Of a DNA stretch of 17,857 nt, positions 6,756 to 14,806 are shown one piece after another. This DNA is from JANQQZ01 sp039187315 (GTDB lineage Bacteria > Planctomycetota > Phycisphaerae > Phycisphaerales > UBA1924). The notes beneath the pieces are model-generated. The model was not told the DNA's origin and did no database searches. It worked only from the letters and a program-made list of their open reading frames with translations. The stretch is taken from contig JBCCZQ010000062.1 of NCBI GenBank assembly GCA_039187315.1, positions 1 through 17,857 on the forward strand, given 5' to 3'. A program made the translations under genes and the position numbers. Position 1 is the first letter of the stretch; each line of letters opens with the position of its first letter.

Positions 6756-7852
6756 TCGGCCGCACCGGCGTGCATGCTTTGTCTGCGATCGTGACGATCG
6801 GTTCCAGCGGGTATGCGCTGTGCCAGAGCACGGTCCACCTTCGAGGCGGGGGCTCGGTCGAATCGGCGGAGCTTGTGTTCTCTGAGGCCGGGGTCCAGCT
6901 CACACTCGACGGTGCAACTCGGACGCTCCCGTGGCATCGGGTTCGGCTGATCGATGGAGATGGCTCCGAAGCGTGGCGAGGGTACCGCGATCTGGCCGAG
7001 GATGCGTGGCGTGGCCTTGCGAGGCTCGAGCGTGGCGATCCCTACGCCGCGGAGCCCCCGCTGAGCCGCGCGTTCGAACGTCTTCGCGACAGCCGTTCGG
7101 AATCGACGGCCCTGATCGCAGAGGGCCTTCTCGACTGTCGGCTCCGGCTCGGAAAGCCGTCGGAAGCGATCGAGCCATGGCTGACCGCGTTGGCGTGCTA
7201 CGCCGAGGGTGTCTGGGCGGGACCGGGCCCAGCCAGCCCTATCGACGCGAACACGCTGCTGGTGCCGAGCCTGATGCCGGCGTTGCTCCGAAGCGAGCTC
7301 GACCGCAGCAGCTTCACCGCACCCGTGACTGGTTCGGGGCGTGTCGGCGCGATCGGTTCGATCATGGCGCACGCGTTTGGGGATGACTCGTCGCCGGCGG
7401 CGCTGCCGGATCCCGCCACCGATGTCGGCCAACGGCTGCTGGCCGCGGTCGTCGGCACGATGTCGCAGGACTCGACAGCGCGGGGCGTCGCTCGGAAGGC
7501 GCTGGCGGACTTGTCGGCACAGGTCGACTCGGAATGGATGCGTGCGTGGTGCGATGCTGGGATCGGGGTTTCGCTGCTCAGCGAGGGCACGAGCTCGCAG
7601 GAGGCCGCCATCGGCTATCTTCTTCGCGTGGCAGTGCTGATCCAAGACACACACCCGGATTTGGCAGGCCTTGCGCTGGGGGAGGCGGTCGAAGGGCTGC
7701 TCGATCTGGGGCGGGTCGATCAGGCGCGTCGGCTCGCCGGCGAGCTGCGGTCGCAGGACGCTGGGCATGCTGCGCTGGCTCGGCCGCGCGTCCGCGCGCT
7801 GCTTCAGGATTCATCAGCTACTTCCAGGCAGGATGGAGAGAGCTCGCTGTGA
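6752..7852 (+). CDS. Exported helical (TPR-like) protein, function unknown
   Basis: A 366-residue protein beginning with a probable signal peptide (residues 1 to about 25, ending ALCQ). A short beta-rich region follows (about 26-65, STVHLRGGGSVESAEL and WHRVRLIDGDG). It resembles the small beta domain often seen at the start of planctomycete envelope proteins, though I cannot name a family. The rest is alpha-helical and rich in Ala/Leu/Arg with amphipathic helices such as AEGLLDCRLRLGKPSEAIEPW, consistent with divergent tetratricopeptide-like repeats. ATG 6752 overlaps the VWA stop and has GGAG 10 bases upstream. Its own stop shares a base with the TolQ start (TGATG). Being between VWA and TolQ, it is probably a periplasmic partner of that complex. 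This role is inference. Confidence 0.7.
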   Translation: MIGRTGVHALSAIVTIGSSGYALCQSTVHLRGGGSVESAELVFSEAGVQLTLDGATRTLPWHRVRLIDGDGSEAWRGYRDLAEDAWRGLARLERGDPYAAEPPLSRAFERLRDSRSESTALIAEGLLDCRLRLGKPSEAIEPWLTALACYAEGVWAGPGPASPIDANTLLVPSLMPALLRSELDRSSFTAPVTGSGRVGAIGSIMAHAFGDDSSPAALPDPATDVGQRLLAAVVGTMSQDSTARGVARKALADLSAQVDSEWMRAWCDAGIGVSLLSEGTSSQEAAIGYLLRVAVLIQDTHPDLAGLALGEAVEGLLDLGRVDQARRLAGELRSQDAGHAALARPRVRALLQDSSATSRQDGESSL

Positions 7853-8643
7853 TGCAAGTCGCCACGCATATTGGATCATGGTTCGCAGCCGAGGACCTCG
7901 GCGTTCTCGCCATCGGTCAGGCCGAAGCGAGCGGTGGGAAGTCGCTGTTCGAGCACATCGCTTCGGGCGGCCCGATCGGCTTCGTGATCGTCCTTCTCTC
8001 GTTCGCAGCGCTCGCGCTCGTCATCGTCCACCTCGTACGGCTGAGGCTCAGCACGCTCGCACCGGACGACCACTTCGAGCGGCTGAGCGAGATGCTTTCG
8101 AAGCGCCAGCTGGATCAGGCGCGGTCGTACTGCGTCAACCATGAGCGGCCGAGCTTCATCACTGATGTCGTCGGTTCCGCGCTCACACGCTGCGCGCGCT
8201 CGCCGTTCGGGCTGCTCGAGTTCCGGGCTGCTCTGGAAGAGGCGGGTCAGAACGAGGTTGGCAAGCTGAACCGGTCGACGGAGGGCTTGGCGCTGATCGC
8301 CTCAGTAGCGCCCATGCTCGGCCTGCTCGGGACGGTCGTGGGAATGGTCGGAGCGTTCGACAGGCTCGGGTCTTCGGCCGGGGGCTTCGCCCGGCCCGAT
8401 GAGCTGGCGGGCAGCATCTCGGTTGCGCTGATCACCACGGTTTTGGGGCTTGTAGTAGCGATCCCTGTCACGGCCTGCACGACGTTCTTTCGGAACCGGA
8501 TCGACTCGCTCGCGGCGGCGGTCGCCGAGATGACCGAAGAGCTGCTCGGGTACGTCGAATCGCATCAGGCCGCTCGGCCGCCAGCAACAGCGGCACCGGC
8601 GCAGCCCGCGGCCGCTCCACGCCCAGCGACGCCCACCGGATGA
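7852..8643 (+). CDS. TolQ/ExbB/MotA-family proton channel protein
   Basis: A 263-residue inner-membrane protein of the family that forms the pentameric stator around ExbD/TolR and converts proton flow into movement. It has three membrane segments: about 40-63, 146-170 and 188-210. The second holds the family core MLGLLGTVVGMVGAF, with T161 aligning by eye with E. coli ExbB Thr148. The third is SISVALITTVLGLVVAIP, where T196 aligns with Thr181 but V191 stands where ExbB has Glu176. The C-terminus is an Ala/Pro-rich tail (241-263). Without the long C-terminal coiled coil of ZorA-type proteins it is a plain TolQ-like motor subunit. ATG 7852 shares one base with the upstream stop. The next gene, an ExbD, starts inside its stop codon (ATGA). 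Confidence 0.93.
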   Translation: MQVATHIGSWFAAEDLGVLAIGQAEASGGKSLFEHIASGGPIGFVIVLLSFAALALVIVHLVRLRLSTLAPDDHFERLSEMLSKRQLDQARSYCVNHERPSFITDVVGSALTRCARSPFGLLEFRAALEEAGQNEVGKLNRSTEGLALIASVAPMLGLLGTVVGMVGAFDRLGSSAGGFARPDELAGSISVALITTVLGLVVAIPVTACTTFFRNRIDSLAAAVAEMTEELLGYVESHQAARPPATAAPAQPAAAPRPATPTG

Positions 8644-9056
8644 TCGCACGCAGAACCCATGTCGCGGGCTTCGACCTGACGCCGATGATCGACGTCGTGC
8701 TGCTGCTGATCATTTTCTTCCTCGTCACGGCACAGTTCTCTCGGCTCGCGCGCGAGCCTGTCGCGCTGCCCGAGGAAACGGGGCGCGAGAGGGATATGGA
8801 AGACGACTCCGGCGCGCTCGTCGTCGATCTGCTCGGTGACGGCACGCTGAGGGTCGAATCAGAGGTCGTCTCGCTGGATGTGCTCGGAGCAATGGTCCGG
8901 CAGGAAGTCGCCTCTTCGCCCGAGACAACCGCTGTCTTGATCCGTCCGGACCGTGCGACCGCGGCGATCCACCTCAACGAACTGGCGCGCGAGCTTGTCG
9001 CCAGCGGCGTGGTGAACTACCGCATCGCCACCTCGCCGGACGGGGTGTCACCGTGA
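8640..9056 (+). CDS. ExbD/TolR-family protein, first copy
   Basis: A 138-residue single-pass protein, the usual ExbD size. Residues 1-12 are cytoplasmic. The membrane helix begins LTPMIDVVLLLIIFFLVT, with D18 in the position of the essential proton-carrying aspartate (Asp25 in E. coli ExbD). The periplasmic part (about 37-138) has the expected mixed alpha/beta pattern, including ALVVDLLGDGTLRVES and AVLIRPDRATAAIHLNEL. No Shine-Dalgarno precedes ATG 8640 and the start lies within the TolQ stop (ATGA), so translation probably depends on coupling to TolQ. That would fix the stoichiometry of the two subunits. It overlaps the second ExbD gene by GTGA. Confidence 0.94.
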   Translation: MIARRTHVAGFDLTPMIDVVLLLIIFFLVTAQFSRLAREPVALPEETGRERDMEDDSGALVVDLLGDGTLRVESEVVSLDVLGAMVRQEVASSPETTAVLIRPDRATAAIHLNELARELVASGVVNYRIATSPDGVSP

Positions 9057-9463
9057 AGCTCGTTCGCAGCAGGGAACGGGCCAGGCATGAGCTGCCACTG
9101 ATCGGGATGATTGATGCGTTTTTTCTGCTGCTCATCTACTTCCTCGTGAGCTCAACGATCACGCCGAGGGAGGAAGAACTCCTCGCCGCGCTCTCTGCCA
9201 GGACTCAGGACGCGGGCGCGACCAACCTGGAGCCGCAGATCGTGGAAGTGCTCAGAGCTGAAGACGGACGCGAGCGGTTCTCGATCTCGGGCCAGATGAT
9301 TGATGATCAGGCCATGCTCACACGCCTGCTGGGGGCTCTGCCGAAGGAGCCCGGTGTATTCGTGCTCGGCGAGGATAGCGCCAGCGTCGGCGGTGTTGCT
9401 AGTGCGCTGCAGGCCGCCGAGGATGCCGGCTTCACAAAGGTGACCTATGTCACGCCGGAGTAA
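9053..9463 (+). CDS. ExbD/TolR-family protein, second divergent copy
   Basis: A 136-residue ExbD-type protein, not a recent duplicate of its neighbour: the two share little beyond the anchor. It starts with a basic cytoplasmic stretch (KLVRSRERARHE). The membrane helix is LPLIGMIDAFFLLLIYFLVSS, with D21 as the conserved aspartate. The periplasmic domain contains EEELLAALSAR and GVFVLGEDSASVGGVASAL. The start is GTG 9053, overlapping the previous stop (GTGA). Its end overlaps the next gene by 17 bases. One TolQ with two unlike ExbDs suggests a heteromeric core. Bacterial examples of one TolQ-type with two TolR-type proteins include the AglR/AglQ/AglS gliding motor of Myxococcus. Confidence 0.9.
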   Translation: MKLVRSRERARHELPLIGMIDAFFLLLIYFLVSSTITPREEELLAALSARTQDAGATNLEPQIVEVLRAEDGRERFSISGQMIDDQAMLTRLLGALPKEPGVFVLGEDSASVGGVASALQAAEDAGFTKVTYVTPE

Positions 9464-12107
9464 AGCCCCCATCCCGGTGCTGGTGGCCGCTGCTATCGGA
9501 TGGCTGGCGTTCGCTGTGTCCTCGGCTTGCGGTCAACGTTCGCATGCGGACTACATGCGTGAGCGCGGCCTAGAAGATCTGTATGCGGCTTACCTGCAGC
9601 ACCGTTTCGAGCGTGAAACGGGGGCTGCGCGCGTCGAGACTGCGCGTGAGCTTGCTGAGATCTATGTCCGCCTGCTCGAATCAACGACGGACGATGTGAC
9701 CCGCCAAGGGTGGGCGACGCGAGCCACCTCGCTGCTGCGTCTGGTCCCCGAAGCAGACTCCCCCCAGCTACGAATGAATCTGGCGCGAGCCGCGTACTTG
9801 CGTGCGGAGCGCATCGCGGAGCGTCACCGTCTGCGGATGGCCGCGGCGGATGAACTCGCCGAGGCCGAGCGGGTGCTCCGTGACATCCTGCCGCTGCTTA
9901 TCTCGCTCGGTCAGGAATCGCACCAGCGGGCCGAGCAGCTAGAGGCCGCGCTTACGCGCCGCCTCGATGCTGAGAACGAAGAGCGTGTGTCCGATGAGCT
10001 CGCTGAGGCCCGTCGGTTGCGCTCGTTCGCGTTCTATTTTGCGGGGTGGAGCGCCTACTACATGTCCGTTCTCACGGACGATCCGGGCTACAGCCAGGAT
10101 GCGCTGCGGCATTTCGGGTGGCTTGTCAATGGCATCGGTGGCGAAGCGGCGTCGCTTGAGCGCGTCCAACCGGCGCTGCTGCGTTTCGAGCACATCGCAC
10201 GTTCTGCGGTTGGTGTTGGTCTCGCATCCGCACGCGTGGGGCGCTCTGTGGAGGCGAATGCGTGGCTTGACCTAGTGGGCCGCAGCACGGACGTCGATGA
10301 AACCATCCGCGCACAACTGCCCGCGCGCCGCGTCGCCGTTTTTGCGCACGGGCGGCAGTGGCGCGATCTCGACACGCTCGCGCGGCGCTGGCTCAGCCCC
10401 GAGACAGGCGAGGGGGACCCGCTGCTGGCCCGCCTCGTCGCGGTCGTGGCTCTGGAGGCTCGGCAGTCCGGCGCTGGCGGGGCGGGATCGGAGCTTCTCC
10501 GCAGGCTCATCAACGCGGCGTTCGCGGATCTCGTTGCCTCCGGTGAAATCAGGCATATCGCGGATCTCGCCGCACGCTACGGAACCGATCTGATCGGTGA
10601 CGGCGGCTTCGTTGTCGAGTACGTCCGGGGCCTGCTCATGCTCGATGTGCTCGAGTCGGAGCCTGCATTCACTGAAAACACGGGCGCAGGGCCGGCCGCC
10701 GACCCGCTCGCGCGTGAGCGCTGGGGATCGATCGGTGATCAGTTCCTCCTCGCATCGGATTCGGCAGATGCGGATCGTTTCCTGTCCGAGTCGGCGGATG
10801 CGCGAACGCAGGCGGGGCTTGCGCTGGCCCGAGCCGGCCGACCGCTCGAGGCGATCAACGCTCTGGATACTGTCATCGGTGCAGATCTCTCGATCGAGAT
10901 CCGTGAGCAGGCGCACTGGGTCAAGGTGATCGCGCTCGACGCCGCCGTGGAACAGGGCAATCAGCGTCTGACCCCGCTCCGCGACGAGTCGGTGATCCAG
11001 TACCTCGCGGGCTACCCGGGCAGTGAGCGTGCATCACGCTTGGCGCTTCGCCCAAGCGTGGCCAGGCTCCTGACAGAGCGCGATGCTGTCGACATCCTCC
11101 TCGCGACACCGATCGATTCGCCCGTGTACGCCGATGCGCAGCGTCAGGCGTCCTTGCTGCTCTACCGCCAGTTCCGCGTGCTCCGGGGTAGGGAGTCTGC
11201 CGATGCGGCCGAACGGTTCCTCGCCCTGGAAGCGCAGCTGCTTGAACAGGATCGAGTCCGGCTGCGCAGCCTGGGATCCGACCGGGCCGCCGATTTGGCC
11301 CGCGCCGTGGTGCTCCGTGCACGCCGAGTTGCTGACGCGGCGCTCGGCGTGGTCCCGCCGAAGCCGGAGCAGGCTGCCGCGGCGATCGAACTTCTCAGGC
11401 GGGCAGCGAGTTTTGCATCGATCGATCTTGCCGATGTTGAGCCCGAGCTGCTGTTCCGCGAGTTGCAGATCGCCGTGAGTCGCAAGGATGCTGCTGCTTC
11501 GGAGTTGCTGCTTGCCCGGCTCGCGTCGCTGCCCGGCGAATACGAGCAGGCCGGAGTGCGGCTGATGTACCGCGACGCGGTCCGCCGATGGCTTGATGGA
11601 CAGGATGATGCCGACACGCTCCGTGCGATTGTCGAAAGGGGCGTGCGTGTCGAGGCATCGCTTGCCGAGACTGGGGAGCGTTCGGCTGTTAGGCTGGGGG
11701 TGCTCGACACTGTATTGCGCGCCGCCTCGCAGCTTCTCGATGCGTCGCCTGACGAAGACGGCGTGTTGGCTGCTGCGCTCCGTGCCGGTGAGACCATCCG
11801 CGAGCTGGGCGGCGGCGATGCGGCTTCGGTTGCCCTGTTTGCGGCGCTGCTGCAGCGTGACGGCCAGGATCAGGCTGCCCTCACGCAGTGGAGGCTTGTA
11901 CTGACTTCATCGGAGCCTGGAACGGACCGATGGTTTGCGGCAAGGCTCGAATCTTTCCGCCTGCTGGCGACCATCGATCCCGAAGCGGGGCGCATTGCGG
12001 GGGATCAGTTCCTCGTGCTTCATCCCGATATGGGGCCGGAATCGATGCGCAGCGATTTTCGTGACATCCTCCGCCGGCTCGGCGCGATCGAAGGTGGGGG
12101 CGGGTGA
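9447..12107 (+). CDS. Large exported helical-repeat (TPR-like) protein
   Basis: An 886-residue protein with an N-terminal signal sequence (residues 1-29, hydrophobic core VLVAAAIGWLAFAVSS). It ends in ACGQ, so signal peptidase I cleavage, or a poor lipobox around C28, is possible. The mature part begins with a DYMRERGLEDLYAAYLQHRFE helix pair of a kind often found at the start of planctomycete envelope repeat proteins. It is then alpha-helical throughout, with TPR-like pairs such as LALARAGRPLEAINALDTVI (about 455-475). No catalytic motif is visible. ATG 9447 lies inside the second ExbD gene with AAGGTG upstream. It is likely a periplasmic scaffold that binds partners of the TolQ/ExbD motor; the context supports this but nothing in the sequence names a ligand. 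Confidence 0.8.
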   Translation: MSRRSKAPIPVLVAAAIGWLAFAVSSACGQRSHADYMRERGLEDLYAAYLQHRFERETGAARVETARELAEIYVRLLESTTDDVTRQGWATRATSLLRLVPEADSPQLRMNLARAAYLRAERIAERHRLRMAAADELAEAERVLRDILPLLISLGQESHQRAEQLEAALTRRLDAENEERVSDELAEARRLRSFAFYFAGWSAYYMSVLTDDPGYSQDALRHFGWLVNGIGGEAASLERVQPALLRFEHIARSAVGVGLASARVGRSVEANAWLDLVGRSTDVDETIRAQLPARRVAVFAHGRQWRDLDTLARRWLSPETGEGDPLLARLVAVVALEARQSGAGGAGSELLRRLINAAFADLVASGEIRHIADLAARYGTDLIGDGGFVVEYVRGLLMLDVLESEPAFTENTGAGPAADPLARERWGSIGDQFLLASDSADADRFLSESADARTQAGLALARAGRPLEAINALDTVIGADLSIEIREQAHWVKVIALDAAVEQGNQRLTPLRDESVIQYLAGYPGSERASRLALRPSVARLLTERDAVDILLATPIDSPVYADAQRQASLLLYRQFRVLRGRESADAAERFLALEAQLLEQDRVRLRSLGSDRAADLARAVVLRARRVADAALGVVPPKPEQAAAAIELLRRAASFASIDLADVEPELLFRELQIAVSRKDAAASELLLARLASLPGEYEQAGVRLMYRDAVRRWLDGQDDADTLRAIVERGVRVEASLAETGERSAVRLGVLDTVLRAASQLLDASPDEDGVLAAALRAGETIRELGGGDAASVALFAALLQRDGQDQAALTQWRLVLTSSEPGTDRWFAARLESFRLLATIDPEAGRIAGDQFLVLHPDMGPESMRSDFRDILRRLGAIEGGGG

Positions 12108-14806
12108 TGCAGCAAGAACCCGGTGTTACCGTCATCCTCGGCGTGCCAGCCGACGCCGATCCGTTCACGGTGCTCGGTCTGCCGATCGCCGATGTGCAGG
12201 ATGCGGAAGTCGTCGATGCGCTCGATCGGAGGATGGAAGAGGTCGCGAAGCACCCGCGGGGCGAATCGGTCGAGGGCAACGACGCGAGGCTGGCATTGCA
12301 CGCGGCTGCTGCGCGGTTGCTCGACGCGGATACCCGCAGGGCTTTGCTCTCGCGTGCCGGGATCGCCGCGACGCCGAGACAAGCCGAGAAGGCACCGCCA
12401 CGGGGGGGGCTCGCCGAGCAGCAGGCCCTGCGTACGCAAGCGGTCCTTGTGATCGCGTCGCAGGGTGGATGGAACACGCAGGCCCGACGTCGGCTCGCGA
12501 TGCTCTCGCACGCCCACGGCGTTTCGACGACCGAGCTCGCTGACACGTTGACTGGTCTGATGCACCGCGAGCCGGGGAAGGCCGCTGCGGCACGGGGCGA
12601 CCAAGCCGGGAGCCGTGCTTCGGCGCACACCGGTATCAACACCGTTTCTCGGCAGCGCGATACCGGATGGATCCTGACCGGCGCTATGGCGGTCGTTGGA
12701 GTGCTCGCGCTCGCCTCGGCATGGGTCGTGTTCCAGCCGACCCCATCCAGCCCGGCCAGACCGCTTCCTGTGGACCAGCCATCGAACCAGTCTGCACCGA
12801 CACAGTCGGAACCGAAGGTGGACATCGCCGCGACCGAGTCGTCATCCAAAGCACCTGGACCGTCTGCAGTACCCGCTGCCACCGCGACCATACAGGGGCC
12901 GCCGAACCAGGTGGCCGACTCGGCTGGTGATACACCCGACTGGTACCTGGCCGCGATCGGCATGCGTGACGACAGCCAAACGCCTACGCCTGATGCGGTT
13001 GCGTTTGTTGCTGCCGGCCTCGCGGAAACCTGGCTTGACCGGACAGTCAGCCAAGACCGCCTGGCGGTTGGAACGGTTGTCGACCTGCTGTACCGCATGC
13101 CGGCCGACCAAGCAGCACGCACTGTTGAAGCGATTGGAGCCGCCGCGAGCAGCGAGAACACCGTGGCGGCTGCATGGTCAGCGGGTCTTCTCTCACGGAT
13201 CGCTCAGGAAAACGCGCTGCCTACTCAGGTGGACCGTGTTGTGCTCGAAGCGATGTCGCGATCGCTCGGCCCACGGGTCGCATCGGTCAAGCCGGGCTTC
13301 GCCTCGGGCGCCGCGGCATATCTGATCCGCAAAGCGGAGTCCGGCGCCGTGTTCGGCGAGCCGTGGTTTCAGCTGGTCGATCGGATTGCTTCTACCGATG
13401 AATCGCTCGCTCGGGGTGTCGCTCGCAGCAGCCTCGATGCGGTGATGCGCTCCCCCTTCTCAGCAGGCGATGACCGACGCCGCCGATCGATGGCGCAGCT
13501 GCTCACCAGGCTCGGTCTGCCCGAAGACCGCGAGTCCGCGGGGTGGGTCCTTGGGTGGTTCGGTGACAGCCAGATCGCGACCCCGACCCTCGCTTCGCTG
13601 GTGACCTCGCTGCGCACGCAACCCAGGCTTGTGAAGGGGGCTTCCGATCTGGAGCTCTCGCCGGCGGCATCGCCCCAGGAGCGATCGGCAGTCCGGCGAC
13701 GGCTTGCGGAGCAGTGGCTCGACGGCGTGGATATCTCGTGGGCATCCGAGGAGTGTGTCCGGCTTGCCCGTGCGCACCTTGCCACGCCCGCGCCGACGAC
13801 GGTCCCGGCCATGATCGACGATGCCGTGGTTTCAAGCCGCTTGATCAACGCCTGCCGTCTGATCCTGTGGGGACAGGAGACCGGGGCGGAGCAGATCCTG
13901 GGTTCGCTCCGCTCGGGCATACCGGACGGCACCGCGTCGCGCTCACAGGGGACGGCTTCGATCACGCGCGACGCCGCCTCAGATTGGGCGCTCCGCTACC
14001 TCGCGGCGAGGCGCAATATCCCGATCAGGCAGTCGCTGCTGACCGAACTGATCCGCAGCCGCCCGCAGCTAGGCACGATCGCAGCGGAGGCGCTTGTCAA
14101 CGAGGCTGCTTTTGGGAGCCCCATTCAAGTGCGTCGCCAGGCGATCGAGGCCCTTCCGTTGTTCGCGGATCAGCCTTCGATCAAGAACGCTGTGCTCGAG
14201 GCCTTGCCGAGGCTGCCCCGCGTCGCGAACTCCGAACGGATTGTCGGTCTGGTTGTGTCGGAGCCTCTGCCGCCGATCGATCGTGACGATTGGCCTCTGC
14301 GAGCGCGACGTGCCCTGGTCGCCTCGCTGCTGACGGATCTGGTCGGCCATGGCGACGGCGTGGCCCTTGATGCCGCTGTGGCGAGGCTGGCCGAGAGCTA
14401 CGCCGAACAGGCAGGGGGGCTGACCGGACAGACGGGCTCTGCCGAGGGACGCTTGCTCCGCGCCGCAGCCGCACGCTATGCCGACTACACATCGCAATGG
14501 ACGCGGGCTGCCGATGTATTCGCGACCGGTCGCAGCCTCCGCGATCATGCGACAAGGCGTGATGCCCGTCTCGCGCTGGCGCGCAGCGACATCGGGCGTT
14601 TTGCTGCCTGGCAGGTCTCCGCGACGGAGCTGGCTGCCGATGTAGTTGCTGGCGAGGTTCCGGAGCAGAAGGCGGCGATCGCGGAACAGATGAAGGAGCT
14701 TCTCGAACAGCGGCAGTCTGCGACGGATGTGTTTGAACAGCTCATCGCTGTCGAACGCGCGATGCTCCAGCTCTGGCTGCTGCGGATCGGAGCGGGTGAA
14801 TCATGA
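12107..14806 (+). CDS. Membrane-anchored protein: J-like head, TM, large exported helical domain
   Basis: An 899-residue protein from ATG 12107, which shares a base with the previous stop (TGATG) and has AAGGTG 10 bases upstream; GTG 12104, one codon earlier, is less likely. Residues 15-85 read like a divergent J domain: DPFTVLGLP, a long helix (VVDALDRRMEEVAKHP), then ARLALHAAAARLLDADTRRAL. The HPD motif that stimulates DnaK is absent. After a polar stretch there is one membrane segment (about 188-208, WILTGAMAVVGVLALASAWVVF) preceded by basic residues, giving an N-in orientation. A Pro/Ser/Thr-rich linker (about 210-275) connects to about 620 residues of helical repeats outside the cytoplasm, HEAT- or TPR-like. 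The protein therefore links both sides of the membrane. Function unknown. Confidence 0.78.
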   Translation: MQQEPGVTVILGVPADADPFTVLGLPIADVQDAEVVDALDRRMEEVAKHPRGESVEGNDARLALHAAAARLLDADTRRALLSRAGIAATPRQAEKAPPRGGLAEQQALRTQAVLVIASQGGWNTQARRRLAMLSHAHGVSTTELADTLTGLMHREPGKAAAARGDQAGSRASAHTGINTVSRQRDTGWILTGAMAVVGVLALASAWVVFQPTPSSPARPLPVDQPSNQSAPTQSEPKVDIAATESSSKAPGPSAVPAATATIQGPPNQVADSAGDTPDWYLAAIGMRDDSQTPTPDAVAFVAAGLAETWLDRTVSQDRLAVGTVVDLLYRMPADQAARTVEAIGAAASSENTVAAAWSAGLLSRIAQENALPTQVDRVVLEAMSRSLGPRVASVKPGFASGAAAYLIRKAESGAVFGEPWFQLVDRIASTDESLARGVARSSLDAVMRSPFSAGDDRRRRSMAQLLTRLGLPEDRESAGWVLGWFGDSQIATPTLASLVTSLRTQPRLVKGASDLELSPAASPQERSAVRRRLAEQWLDGVDISWASEECVRLARAHLATPAPTTVPAMIDDAVVSSRLINACRLILWGQETGAEQILGSLRSGIPDGTASRSQGTASITRDAASDWALRYLAARRNIPIRQSLLTELIRSRPQLGTIAAEALVNEAAFGSPIQVRRQAIEALPLFADQPSIKNAVLEALPRLPRVANSERIVGLVVSEPLPPIDRDDWPLRARRALVASLLTDLVGHGDGVALDAAVARLAESYAEQAGGLTGQTGSAEGRLLRAAAARYADYTSQWTRAADVFATGRSLRDHATRRDARLALARSDIGRFAAWQVSATELAADVVAGEVPEQKAAIAEQMKELLEQRQSATDVFEQLIAVERAMLQLWLLRIGAGES

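Noticed and set aside
7852..9463. TolQ plus ExbD as a Zorya-type anti-phage system
   Set aside because: The TolQ protein ends in a short Ala/Pro tail with no long coiled coil as in ZorA, the ExbDs lack the OmpA-like domain of ZorB, and no ZorC, ZorD or ZorE type helicase or nuclease is near.
11881..13161. 426-codon minus-strand frame across the 886-aa/899-aa gene junction
   Set aside because: Low-complexity Ala/Ser/Arg composition, it spans the junction of two coupled plus-strand genes, and it has no recognisable ribosome site or motif.
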